A DNA stretch of 64,000 nucleotides from Halalkalicoccus sp. NIPERK01 (GTDB lineage: Archaea; Halobacteriota; Halobacteria; Halobacteriales; Halalkalicoccaceae). The notes beneath the pieces were generated by a model, which worked only from the letters and a program-made list of their open reading frames with translations, ran no database searches and was not told where the DNA came from. Positions 53,069-60,641 of this stretch are shown here, piece by piece. The DNA is taken from NCBI RefSeq assembly GCF_030287405.1, contig NZ_JASVVV010000007.1, positions 1-64,000 on the forward strand, read 5' to 3'. Every line of letters starts with the position of its first letter. Positions within the stretch are counted from its first letter, which is position 1. The position numbers were made by a program, and so were the translations under genes.

Positions 53069-53281
53069 TCAGTCGAGGACCGCCCGGGCGAGGAACGCAT
53101 GGGACCACGAGGCGGCCTCGGGGCCCAGGTCCTCGACGACGGAGACGACCTCGCCGTCGCGCGAGACCGTCGCCGTGTAGGACATCAGGTCGTCGTTGAT
53201 CCGTACCCGGAACGCATAGCCCCCGTGGGAGAACTCCCGGGAGTAGGTGTAGCAGTTCGCCACGCCCGTATCAGCTGTCAT
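53069..53281 (-). CDS. Small hypothetical protein
   Basis: A 70-residue protein starting MTADTGVANCYTYSREFSHGG, with predicted beta strands (YAFRVRINDD, TATVSRDGEVVSVVEDLG). A clear TATA box (53305-53313) is 28 nt upstream of the ATG, which supports it as expressed. Its size and strand pattern suggest a small all-beta protein. No family is recognised. Confidence 0.6.
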   Translation of the reverse strand: MTADTGVANCYTYSREFSHGGYAFRVRINDDLMSYTATVSRDGEVVSVVEDLGPEAASWSHAFLARAVLD

Positions 53282-53304
53282 ATCATTTTATACAATATTC
53301 TAAA

Positions 53305-53313
53305 AATATATAA
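53305..53313 (-). promoter_or_regulatory. TATA box of the 70-residue hypothetical gene
   Basis: CTTATATATTT on the minus strand is centred about 28 nt from the ATG at 53281, in a strongly AT-rich stretch. Confidence 0.65.
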
Positions 53314-53458
53314 GTTTTGTTACTTATCTGGGGCGGGCGAGACGATCGGTTCGGGATCGAACACGGAGAGTACCGGACCCGGGCGAGCCCCGACGCGACG
53401 GACGTGCCTCGGCGTTCACGACAACACGACGACCGCCCGTAGGGAGGGAGGTGACGGA

Positions 53459-54226
53459 CTACACGTGTGGTTTCGCGACGAGGTCCTCGAAGGGCCGTTC
53501 GTCGAGCCACCGGCAGAGTTCACAGAGCTGGTCGACCGCCGCCTCGAACAGGCGTTCGCCCTTCTCGGCGGTGGCGTCGCGCTGGTCGCCGAACACGCCG
53601 TTCTCGGAGTTGTCGAGACAGTCGTAGAAGGTCCGCGCGCCGTTCTGGTGGGTGTCGTCGCTCGGGAACGTCGCCCCGCCCTCGGCGGCCTCCTCGATCC
53701 GGTCCTCGCGAACCAGATCGCCCGCGAGGTGCTGGATCATCGCGGTTTCCTTGGGACCGCCGTGGGGACCGTTCCGTTCGAAGAGCTCCGAGACGAGGGT
53801 GGGGATGCTCTCGTCCCACATCCACTCGATCGCGTAGGCTTCCTCGCGGTCGTGGAGCCGCCGGCCGACCTCCCGGAGGTGGGCGACGTTCCCGCCGTGG
53901 GCGTTGACGAAGACCACGCGGTCGATGCCGTGGTAGGTGAGGTTCGAGACGAGGCTTTCCATGTAATCGCGGAAGACGGGCGCGTCGACCCACATCGTCC
54001 CGTGGAACTGTCGGTGGTGCGGGCTGACGCCGACATCGACGGTCGGCGTACGGAGATAGCCCGTCCGGTCGGCCGCGGCCCGAGCGAGCGACTCGGCGAT
54101 GATGTGGTCGGTTCCCTCGGGAAGGTGCGGGCCGTGCTGTTCGGTCGAGCCGAGGGGGACGAGCGCGAGCGATTCCGTCTCGAAGTAGCTCCCGAGTTCG
54201 GGCCACGTCCGGGCTGCGAGCTCCAT
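53459..54226 (-). CDS. Creatininase-family amidohydrolase
   Basis: A 255-residue metal-dependent amidohydrolase of the creatininase/ArfB/MftE family. Metal ligands are visible in PLGSTEQHGPHLPEGTD near residue 26 and in FVNAHGGNVAHL near 112, with a Glu in ETAMIQHLAGDL near 170. The family opens small cyclic amides or hydrolyses formamides; in archaea ArfB removes formyl from an F420/riboflavin precursor. ATG at 54226 is chosen (MELAARTWPELGSYF); a much longer frame would run antisense through two good genes. It is divergent from the DUF1328 gene. Confidence 0.9.
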   Translation of the reverse strand: MELAARTWPELGSYFETESLALVPLGSTEQHGPHLPEGTDHIIAESLARAAADRTGYLRTPTVDVGVSPHHRQFHGTMWVDAPVFRDYMESLVSNLTYHGIDRVVFVNAHGGNVAHLREVGRRLHDREEAYAIEWMWDESIPTLVSELFERNGPHGGPKETAMIQHLAGDLVREDRIEEAAEGGATFPSDDTHQNGARTFYDCLDNSENGVFGDQRDATAEKGERLFEAAVDQLCELCRWLDERPFEDLVAKPHV

Positions 54227-54323
54227 GTTGCCACTTGCGTCGAGGGTGGCTTGAACGTACGCACTCGGCTCTCGGGGGTGAATCCGCCACCATTCATATA
54301 AGGGAGGATAGAGAAGGTGGGGT

Positions 54324-54527
54324 ATGGTTCGACTCACCACCGTGATGGACGCCCTCGCACCGCTGCAGTTCTCGGGCGAGTTCCTCCAGTACGCGATCGT
54401 CTTTTTCGTCCTCGCGATCATCGCCGCGGCGGTCGGCGCACGCGGCGTCGCGGGGATCTCGATGGAGATCGCCCGCATCTTCATCATCGTCTTCGTCATC
54501 CTCGCGATCGTCTCGCTGTTGCTCTGA
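54324..54527 (+). CDS. DUF1328-type small membrane protein
   Basis: A 67-residue protein with two hydrophobic helices (FLQYAIVFFVLAIIAAAVGA and IFIIVFVILAIVSLLL) joined by GVAGISMEIAR, the layout of the DUF1328/YtjA family. Function unknown. The upstream ATATAAGGG at about 54296-54304 is a TATA-like box some 24 nt before the ATG. Confidence 0.8.
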   Translation: MVRLTTVMDALAPLQFSGEFLQYAIVFFVLAIIAAAVGARGVAGISMEIARIFIIVFVILAIVSLLL

Positions 54528-54565
54528 TCGCAAGCACCATCACCCCCTGACGCGTCGCGGGGAGC

Positions 54566-55198
54566 ATGACGGTGCTTCTGACCGGCTACGAACCCTTCGC
54601 CGAGCACGAAACCAATCCCAGCGAGCGACTCGCAACCCGTCTCGACGGCGAGCGGATCGGGCGCCACGACGTGATCGGGCGCGTCCTCCCCGTCGAGTTC
54701 GACCGCGTGAGCGAGGAACTCGGATCGGCGATCGAGCGGGTCGATCCGGATCTCGTGCTCTCGATGGGTCTCGCGGCCGGCCGGAGCGCAATGGGCGTCG
54801 AGCGCGTCGCGCTCAACGTGGTCGACGCCGGCGGGACGCCCGACAACGACGGGGCGAGCCCACGCGACGAGCGGATCGACCCCGACGGTGCCGACGCCCA
54901 TCTCGCGTCGATCCCGGTCGTCGCGTGCGTCGAGACCCTCCTCGAGGCCGGGATCCCCGCCCGGGTCTCGAACACCGCGGGCACCCACTGCTGTAATCAC
55001 GCCCTCTACACCGCGCGGAGCGTGACCGACGCCCCCGCGGGGTTCGTCCACCTGCCGCTCACCCCCGAAATGGCGGCGAGCGAGGGGCGGGAGGCGGCGA
55101 CGAGCGGCGGGTCGGTCCCGCCGAGCGTGGCCCTCGACACACAGCATCGGGCGATCGAACTGCTGCTCGAACGCTGTCAGAACGATCCGAGTGAATAG
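54566..55198 (+). CDS. pcp: Pyroglutamyl-peptidase I (peptidase C15)
   Basis: A 210-residue cytosolic cysteine peptidase that removes N-terminal 5-oxoproline from peptides. The family N terminus is TGYEPFAEHETNPSE, and a catalytic Glu is near residue 80. The catalytic Cys lies in SNTAGTHCCNHALY near 142, and the catalytic His in GFVHLPLTP near 167. The length matches the family (about 200-220). It lies 5 kb from pxpABC, whose substrate is exactly the 5-oxoproline released here, so the two form a plausible salvage route to glutamate. Confidence 0.95.
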   Translation: MTVLLTGYEPFAEHETNPSERLATRLDGERIGRHDVIGRVLPVEFDRVSEELGSAIERVDPDLVLSMGLAAGRSAMGVERVALNVVDAGGTPDNDGASPRDERIDPDGADAHLASIPVVACVETLLEAGIPARVSNTAGTHCCNHALYTARSVTDAPAGFVHLPLTPEMAASEGREAATSGGSVPPSVALDTQHRAIELLLERCQNDPSE

Positions 55199-55509
55199 TA
55201 ATTTCTGTCAAGCAGATATACATTATTTTCAACCCACCAGTCAATAGAACGCCACGACAATAGCTATACGGTGGGGGCGTCAAGGGCAAGTGCCGGAGAC
55301 TCAGAGGCACCTACGACCGGGCACACGCTCCGGCGGTGGTTTCTCTCGCTTTTCGTCCGGTGACACGCACCGGTTCCACGACCGAGAGCGCGGAGAGCGG
55401 ACGTCATCTAGATGGACGCATCTGGCGATCTTCTGAAACCGCGAGGATTGGGTGGCTGGGGAGGTGAGGTCCCGGATTCCTCCCGGCTGAAAGCCGGTAG
55501 GGATCGGGA
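55199..55509. other. Intergenic region before the duplicated tRNA end
   Basis: 311 bases without a protein gene. It holds a possible structured small RNA with its own TATA-like box (listed separately) and otherwise nothing recognisable. Confidence 0.5.
55290..55353 (+). ncRNA. Candidate structured small RNA
   Basis: A TATA-like GCTATACGG (55263-55271) is followed about 25 nt later by a structured stretch. GCCGGAG (55292-55298) pairs perfectly with CTCCGGC (55328-55334), while GTGCC (55290-55294) could instead pair with GGCAC (55306-55310). A T-rich tract (55340-55353) follows. The shared bases make the two stems mutually exclusive. No known RNA family is recognised. Confidence 0.3.
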
Positions 55510-55531
55510 TGGGCCGACACGGATTTGAACC
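55510..55531. repeat. Duplicate of the tRNA-Ile 3' end (att-like direct repeat, distal copy)
   Basis: These 22 bases repeat exactly the first 22 bases of the tRNA gene interval, 55603-55624 (its 3' end, plus-strand reading), and match three of the next four bases. The copies are 93 bp apart. A duplicated tRNA 3' end is the usual mark of tyrosine-recombinase integration. No integrase is nearby, so it looks like a scar. Confidence 0.7.
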
Positions 55532-55569
55532 ACGGTCGCAGACGAACTGCTCCCTGATTCAAATCCGTG
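55518..55569. repeat. Inverted repeat of the T-arm sequence
   Basis: CACGGATTTGAA (55518-55529) and its exact reverse complement (55558-55569) form a 12-bp inverted repeat with a 28-nt loop. The same 12-mer is also in the tRNA (55611-55622). The inverted copy suggests more than one recombination event. Confidence 0.6.
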
Positions 55570-55580
55570 CGGCGTAACCG

Positions 55581-55598
55581 CCCTGTCGAGTGACAGGG
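55581..55598. other. Perfect stem-loop downstream of tRNA-Ile
   Basis: CCCTGTC-GAGT-GACAGGG is a 7-bp stem with a tetraloop, 5 bp beyond the tRNA 3' end. It may act in termination or tRNA 3' processing, or be part of the integration scar. Confidence 0.45.
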
Positions 55599-55602
55599 AC
55601 AG

Positions 55603-55676
55603 TGGGCCGACACGGATTTGAACCGCGGACCTCCCGGTTATCAGCCGAGCGCTCAACCTGACTGAGCTATCGGCCC
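55603..55676 (-). tRNA. tRNA-Ile (anticodon GAT)
   Basis: A 74-nt tRNA. The acceptor stem is GGGCCGA pairing with TCGGCCC, with discriminator A and no encoded CCA. The D-arm contains TAGCTCAG and GGTTGAG. The anticodon arm is CTCGG-CTGATAA-CCGGG, giving anticodon GAT. The T-arm carries GGTTCAAATCC. A TATA-like TTTAAGGG (55707-55714) is about 33 nt upstream of the 5' end. No intron is present. Confidence 0.95.
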
Positions 55677-55726
55677 GAACGCACCTACACGTATTCCGGT
55701 GTGCTGTTTAAGGGTTTCTCTTTCGC

Positions 55727-56212
55727 CTACGACCCCTCGCCGTCGCGGACATCGTAGCTCTCCGAGCCGATGTCGACGGTGTCGTCGTCGCCGTCGGGAA
55801 ACCCGTAGGTGTAGACGTTCCCGCTGACGAACCCATCCGTTTTCTTCTCGACGTAGGGCGTGATCACGAACCGCTTCAACAGCCCCCGCAGGGCGTAGCG
55901 ACTCGGCGGCAGGACGAACAGGAAGCCGATCGCGTCGGTCACCAGCCCGGGGGTGAGCAACAGCGCGCCCGCGGCGATCAGAAAGCCCCCGTCGAGCAGT
56001 TCGTCGGTCGGGGGCCGGCCCTCGGCGAGCGCCCGCTGGAAGCGCCGGATCGTGTGTCGGCCCTCCGCGCGGACGAACAGCGTCCCCAGAAGCGCCGTCA
56101 GCACGACCAGCAGCACCGTTACCGGCCACGACAGCCAGTCGGCGACCACGATCAGGAAGATCGCGTCGACGAGGGGGACGATCAGCAACGCCGCCAGCAG
56201 GCGCTTCCACAT
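55727..56212 (-). CDS. FxsA-family membrane protein
   Basis: A 161-residue FxsA-like protein with three to four hydrophobic segments in its first 110 residues (MWKRLLAALLIVPLVDAIFL; PVTVLLVVLTALLGTLFV; FLIAAGALLLTPGLVTDAIGFLFVLP, given in part) and a hydrophilic acidic C terminus. GALLLTPGLVTDAIG is the family core motif. ATG at 56212 matches the usual FxsA N terminus. In E. coli FxsA affects phage exclusion; the archaeal role is unknown. Confidence 0.88.
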   Translation of the reverse strand: MWKRLLAALLIVPLVDAIFLIVVADWLSWPVTVLLVVLTALLGTLFVRAEGRHTIRRFQRALAEGRPPTDELLDGGFLIAAGALLLTPGLVTDAIGFLFVLPPSRYALRGLLKRFVITPYVEKKTDGFVSGNVYTYGFPDGDDDTVDIGSESYDVRDGEGS

Positions 56213-56277
56213 ACCCGTCCCTACCGGACGCGCGCTCAAAACGCTTTACATTGCGCGGGAGACAGGTCCACGGCCGA

Positions 56278-56502
56278 TCAGGCGCTGGCCGCACACGGGG
56301 TCGTATCGAGTTCCGTCGCCAGCATGACGTTCGCGTACGCCCACGCCTCGCGCCGCCACGAGTCGGAGATCTGGGGCGTGTGTGCGAGGACGACACCGCT
56401 CTCGCCGCCCTCGACGGCGAACGACGCCGTGCGGCCGTCGGGGTCCGCAACGGTGACCGACGAGAGCGACCCGTTTCGCCGAGTGACGTTGTGGATGTAC
56501 AT
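56278..56502 (-). CDS. Small hypothetical protein
   Basis: A 74-residue protein starting MYIHNVTRRNGSLSSV, predicted largely beta, with a short final helix (AWAYANVMLATEL). A TATA-like GATATACG near 56530-56537 is about 30 nt upstream. It resembles the 70-residue product at 53069-53281 in size, in ending with an alanine-rich helix and in a SWS/SWR-type aromatic position, so the two may be distant homologues. Confidence 0.55.
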   Translation of the reverse strand: MYIHNVTRRNGSLSSVTVADPDGRTASFAVEGGESGVVLAHTPQISDSWRREAWAYANVMLATELDTTPCAASA

Positions 56503-56636
56503 ATATCCCCTGCACTTGCTTGCACTACAGCCACGTATATCAATACACCGATCAGTTCGAGCGCGCGTACCGCTTCGAGGGCGAGGAGCACCGCTCCGAT
56601 CGGAGGGCCTTAACGCGTGCCGGTCCTACCGCGGGC

Positions 56637-58238
56637 ATGGACGACTCGGAGGCCGCGATCGACTGGCGTTCGTGGGAGGAGGGGCTCGGACTCGCCCGCG
56701 AGCGCGGGGACCCGATCGTGCTCTTCCTCTCGGCGACGTGGTGCGAGGAGTGTGCACGGATGGAGGCGACGACCCTCTCGAACCCCCAGATCCGCGCCAA
56801 CCTCTCGGAGTTCGTCCCCGTCAAGGTCGACGCCGACCGCCGTCCTCGCGTGCGCGACCGGTACAACATGGGGGGGTTCCCCTCGACGGTGTTCTGCACC
56901 CCCGACGGGAAGATCCTCACCGGCGCGACCCAACTGGGTGTCGAGGGCCTGCGGGGCGTCCTCGAACGCGTTCGGGAGGTCTGGAGCGAGCGCTCGGATC
57001 CCGGACGCGTTCCACGGGCGCTCCGGGAGGACGACCCGCCGGCCGGCGACCTGGACGAGCGGGTCGAGAGCCGGATGGCGGGTCAGCTCGACGCCGCCTT
57101 CGACGCCGAGTACGGCGGCTGGGGCGACGCCCCCAAGTTCCCCCTCCCCCGGACGATCGAGTTCGCGCTGAAACGCGACCGCGAGGCCGCCCGCCGGACC
57201 CTCGAAGCGGTCCGCACGCACCTCCACGACGACTACGAGGGCGGCTTCTTCAGGTACGCCGGAAACCGCGACTGGAGCGACATCTCCCACGAGAAGCTCG
57301 CGGACGAGAACGCCGCCCTCCTCAGAGCCTTTGCCAACGCCTATCTCGCGACCGGCGAGGAGGCCGACAGGGAGACCGCCTCGCGGACGGTCGAGTACCT
57401 GACGACGACGCTGTGGACCGGCGAGGCGTTCGCCGCGAGCCAGGCACCCGGACCCGACGGCTCCTACGGCGCGCCCGAGGAGCGCACCGACCCGCCGGTC
57501 GACACGACCGTCTACGCCGGGTCGAACGCGCTGGCGATCGACGCGCTGCTCACGTACCACGCCTACACCGACGACGAGGGGGCGAGGCGGTTCGCCGAAC
57601 GCGCCCTCGACGCCCTTGACGACCTGATCGACGGCGGGAGCGTCGCCCACTGTGCCGGCGGCGAGCGCGACCTGTTGAGCGATCAGGCGCGCGTCCTCCG
57701 GGCGCTCTCGACGAGCCGGGAGGTCCTCGGGAGCGAGGAGGCGCTCGCGACCGCACGAGCGGTCGCGGATCACACCATCGAGACGCTTCAGGTGGCGGAC
57801 GGCCGGTTCCGGGACGGGCGAAGCGAGGGCGCGGGCCTGCTCGCGTACCCGCTGTACCCGCTGGATGCGACCGCCGAACTCGCCGACGGCCTGTGTGATC
57901 TGGCGCTCATCACGGGCGAGGAGCGCTACCGGACGGCCGCCCGTGAGGCGCTCGCGGCGTTCGCGGGCGCGAGCGACCGGATGGGACCCGAACTCGCGGG
58001 CTACGCGACGGCGGCCTCGCGGCTGGTCGACGAGCCGCTCGTGATCCGGGTCGGAGCGCCCGCCGGGTCGGACCTCCACCGCGCCGCCCTGCGGATCGCC
58101 GACCACGAAGCGGTGGTCGTCCCCGGGGCGAACTGCGAAGGGGCGCTCGCGAGCGTCGGCGAACGGACGGCCGATCCGGTGGCGACCCCCGCCGCCCTCG
58201 AACGGGCGGTGAGCGCGCTCTTCGCGAGCGGTCCCTGA
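56637..58238 (+). CDS. DUF255 thioredoxin-domain protein (YyaL/SSP411-like)
   Basis: A 533-residue protein. An N-terminal DUF255 thioredoxin-like domain (about 1-125) carries ATWCEECARMEATTLSNPQI, where relatives have CHWCHVM. It is followed by an alpha/alpha toroid (about 130-450) with GGWGDAPKFPLPRTIEF and GGFFRYAGNRDWS, and a C-terminal region of about 80 residues. Many homologues reach 650-720 residues, so this is a short form. Function is unknown; a redox or glycan-related role has been suggested for the family. TATA-like CCTTAACG (56608-56615) is 26 nt upstream of the ATG, which favours this start. Confidence 0.88.
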   Translation: MDDSEAAIDWRSWEEGLGLARERGDPIVLFLSATWCEECARMEATTLSNPQIRANLSEFVPVKVDADRRPRVRDRYNMGGFPSTVFCTPDGKILTGATQLGVEGLRGVLERVREVWSERSDPGRVPRALREDDPPAGDLDERVESRMAGQLDAAFDAEYGGWGDAPKFPLPRTIEFALKRDREAARRTLEAVRTHLHDDYEGGFFRYAGNRDWSDISHEKLADENAALLRAFANAYLATGEEADRETASRTVEYLTTTLWTGEAFAASQAPGPDGSYGAPEERTDPPVDTTVYAGSNALAIDALLTYHAYTDDEGARRFAERALDALDDLIDGGSVAHCAGGERDLLSDQARVLRALSTSREVLGSEEALATARAVADHTIETLQVADGRFRDGRSEGAGLLAYPLYPLDATAELADGLCDLALITGEERYRTAAREALAAFAGASDRMGPELAGYATAASRLVDEPLVIRVGAPAGSDLHRAALRIADHEAVVVPGANCEGALASVGERTADPVATPAALERAVSALFASGP

Positions 58239-58285
58239 GCGACAACGGCCGGTGTGTTTATACCCTTCGAATCGTAGAACGGAGC

Positions 58286-59089
58286 ATGGCCAGCCTCAGG
58301 GATCTCGGCCTCTCGGAGTACGAAACCCGCGTCTATCGGGCGCTGTTGCGCACGGGTCCGACAACCGCGAAGGAGTTGTCGCGGGCGAGCGACGTCCCGA
58401 TGGGGCGGATCTACGACGTGTTGAACAGCATCGAGGGACACGACCTCGTGCGGAGCCAGACGGCGAGCCGACCCAAGAAGTACGTCGCCGTCGAACCCGA
58501 CACCGCCCTCGAACGCCTCTTGGAGGACAAGCGCCGCGAGGCCGAGGAGACCCTCGAGCGGTACGAGGAGCTCGTTGACGTGCTGAGCGACGAACTCGAG
58601 TCCGCCGAGCCGGTCGAGGAGCAGTTCTGGACGGCCGCCGTCGGCGAGAACGAGACGCTCGACCTGCTCTTAGAGCGCCTCGCCGCGGCCGACGAGACCG
58701 TCGTCATGGTCGTCGCCGACCGCTCGCCGCAGTTCGACCTCGGGGCGATCGGCGACGTCGTCACGGAGCGCCTGGAGGCCGCCGTCGAGCGGGGCGTCGA
58801 CGTCTCCGTGCTGATGACCCCCGAGGTCGTCGAGAGCCTCCCCGGGAGCGTCGGCGAGCGCTACCGGTCGCGGCTCTCGGATCACCCCGCCTTCTCGGTG
58901 CGCACCACGGAGAACCTCGACGGGACGTTCAACCTCGTCGACGGCACGGAGGTCGTTCTGCAGGTGTCGAACCCCCTCCGGCCGGGCGAGGTCTTCGCCG
59001 TGATCGACCTGAAGGACCCCGCCTTCGCCGCCGAGATCCACGAGGAGTTCGCCCCGCGCTGGGAGGAGGCCGATCCCCTGTCGTTTTGA
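58286..59089 (+). CDS. TrmB-family transcriptional regulator
   Basis: A 267-residue regulator. The N-terminal winged helix reads LGLSEYETRVYRALLRTGP and ASDVPMGRIYDVLNSI (about residues 6-60), then a coiled-coil linker (DKRREAEETLERYEELVDVL, about 78-105) and a C-terminal TrmB ligand-binding/PLD-like domain (about 110-265). TrmB proteins repress or activate sugar and central-metabolism genes in archaea. TATA-like GTTTATACC (58256-58264) is 26 nt upstream. Targets are not evident from the neighbours. Confidence 0.93.
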   Translation: MASLRDLGLSEYETRVYRALLRTGPTTAKELSRASDVPMGRIYDVLNSIEGHDLVRSQTASRPKKYVAVEPDTALERLLEDKRREAEETLERYEELVDVLSDELESAEPVEEQFWTAAVGENETLDLLLERLAAADETVVMVVADRSPQFDLGAIGDVVTERLEAAVERGVDVSVLMTPEVVESLPGSVGERYRSRLSDHPAFSVRTTENLDGTFNLVDGTEVVLQVSNPLRPGEVFAVIDLKDPAFAAEIHEEFAPRWEEADPLSF

Positions 59090-59111
59090 GCGGCGCTCTC
59101 CAACTAGGGAT

Positions 59112-59294
59112 ATGGAGGAGCCCAGCGACACGACGCCGAACCCGAGCAACGAGACCACGCGGGAGGTCTGCGAGCACTGTGGCGACGTCCTCGACCCGAT
59201 GGAGTGGACGACCATCGAGGACGAACCGGGCTACGAGTCGTCGCTTCACTTCTGCGACGAGGAGTGTCTCGAGGCGTGGCGCGCGAGCGCGTGA
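59112..59294 (+). CDS. Small zinc-finger protein
   Basis: A 60-residue protein with a Ser/Thr/Pro-rich N terminus and a treble-clef-like finger: CEHCGDVLDP near residues 20-29 and HFCDEECLEAW near 46-56. The pattern CxxC...CxxxC is common in haloarchaeal mini-proteins. The start lies 22 nt after the TrmB stop, so the two may be co-transcribed. Confidence 0.8.
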   Translation: MEEPSDTTPNPSNETTREVCEHCGDVLDPMEWTTIEDEPGYESSLHFCDEECLEAWRASA

Positions 59295-59369
59295 TACCCG
59301 CGGCCGCCGGTCGCGCTCCACCAAACGCATAGCGACGCCTTTGTATCCGCGCCACGAGAAGGGCCGGTG

Positions 59370-60374
59370 ATGGACGCGCCGCTGTGGACCGAGACGCACG
59401 CCCCGACGCTCGCGGAGCTCCCACAGGAGGGGGTCAGGGAGTACCTCACGCGGGCGACCGAGGAGCCGATCAACCTCGTCCTCTACGGCCCGAAGGGGGC
59501 CGGCAAGACCGCCGCCGTCCGCGCGCTCGCCCACGAGGCCCACGACTCGGAGAACGACCTCGTCGAGATCAACGTCGCGGACTTCTTCGGCATGACCAAA
59601 AAGGAGATCAGCGAGGACCCCCGATTCGCCCCGTTCATCACGCCGAAACGACGGCGCGAGACCTCGAAGGCGGGCCTGATCAACCACGTCCTGAAGGAGT
59701 CGGCGAGCTACCCGCCCGTCTCGGGCGACTACAAGACCATTCTACTGGATAATGCCGAGGCGATCCGCGAGGACTTCCAGCAAGCCCTCAGGAGGGTGAT
59801 GGAGCGCCACCACGAGGCCGCCCAGTTCGTCATCACGACGCGCCAGCCCGCGGCGCTGATCGCGCCCATCGTCTCGCGGTGTTTCCCGGTGGCCGTGCGC
59901 GCGCCGACGACCGCCGAGATCGTCGAGGTGCTCGAACGGATCGCCGAGCGCGAGGGGGTCGAGTACGACCGCGAGGGACTGGAGTACGTCGCGGGCTACG
60001 CCGAGGGCGACCTCCGGAAGGCGATCCTCGGCGCGCAGACGACCGCCGAGGCCGACGGCGAGATCACGATGGAGGCGGCCTACGAGGCGCTGGGCGGCGT
60101 CGGAATCGACGACCGGGTCAGCGACATGCTCGTCAACGCCGAGAACGGGAAGTTCACCGACGCCCGCAAACTGCTCGACGAACTGCTGATCGACGAGGGC
60201 TACGACGGCGGCGAGGTGCTGGAGGACGTCCTCGCCGTCTCCCGATCGCGCTACGACGGTGCGGATCTGGCCGCCCTCCACCGGCGGGCCGGCGAGATCG
60301 ACATGGACCTGACCGAGGGCACGAGCGACCGGATCCAGATCGGGCAGTTGCTCGCCGAGCTGGGCGCCGACTGA
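59370..60374 (+). CDS. rfcC: Replication factor C small subunit-like AAA+ ATPase
   Basis: A 334-residue clamp-loader-type ATPase. Walker A is GPKGAGKTA near residue 40, Walker B LLDNAE (DNAE in place of DEAD) near 123, the sensor-1 region ITTRQPAALI near 152 and the SRC arginine finger in PIVSRCFPV near 166. A C-terminal collar domain follows from about 240. It loads PCNA as part of the RFC complex. Haloarchaea have diverged extra small subunits like this one. ATG at 59370 is favoured over the adjoining GTG because a TATA-like box near 59338-59347 is 28 nt upstream. Confidence 0.9.
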   Translation: MDAPLWTETHAPTLAELPQEGVREYLTRATEEPINLVLYGPKGAGKTAAVRALAHEAHDSENDLVEINVADFFGMTKKEISEDPRFAPFITPKRRRETSKAGLINHVLKESASYPPVSGDYKTILLDNAEAIREDFQQALRRVMERHHEAAQFVITTRQPAALIAPIVSRCFPVAVRAPTTAEIVEVLERIAEREGVEYDREGLEYVAGYAEGDLRKAILGAQTTAEADGEITMEAAYEALGGVGIDDRVSDMLVNAENGKFTDARKLLDELLIDEGYDGGEVLEDVLAVSRSRYDGADLAALHRRAGEIDMDLTEGTSDRIQIGQLLAELGAD

Positions 60375-60641
60375 TACCGTCGGTCACGGGACCGTCGACG
60401 GCGACGGTCGATTTGAAGGGCACGAGCGCGTTCCCTGCCCGTCGTCCCCACCGGCTTGGTCCGTGTGTTTGACCGACGGTACGAGCGCCGAACCCCGCCA
60501 CGCGGGCCGAAGCGGTCGGGATCGGGTGCAAGCAGGGCCTTTAACTATCGGTGTCCGGACAATAGGGGTGTGTATGGTTGTCACTGAAGGAGGATGGCCG
60601 ATATACGGTAGTGGCTGTTACGCCGGCCGGGGAACCGCGCG

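Noticed and set aside
54227-55147. Upstream extension of the creatininase frame to 562 residues
   Set aside because: It runs antisense through the DUF1328 and pyroglutamyl-peptidase genes, and its composition is unlike haloarchaeal proteins.
55404-55656. Two minus-strand frames over the tRNA and its duplicate
   Set aside because: They translate tRNA sequence; the repeated peptide in them is caused by the duplicated tRNA end.
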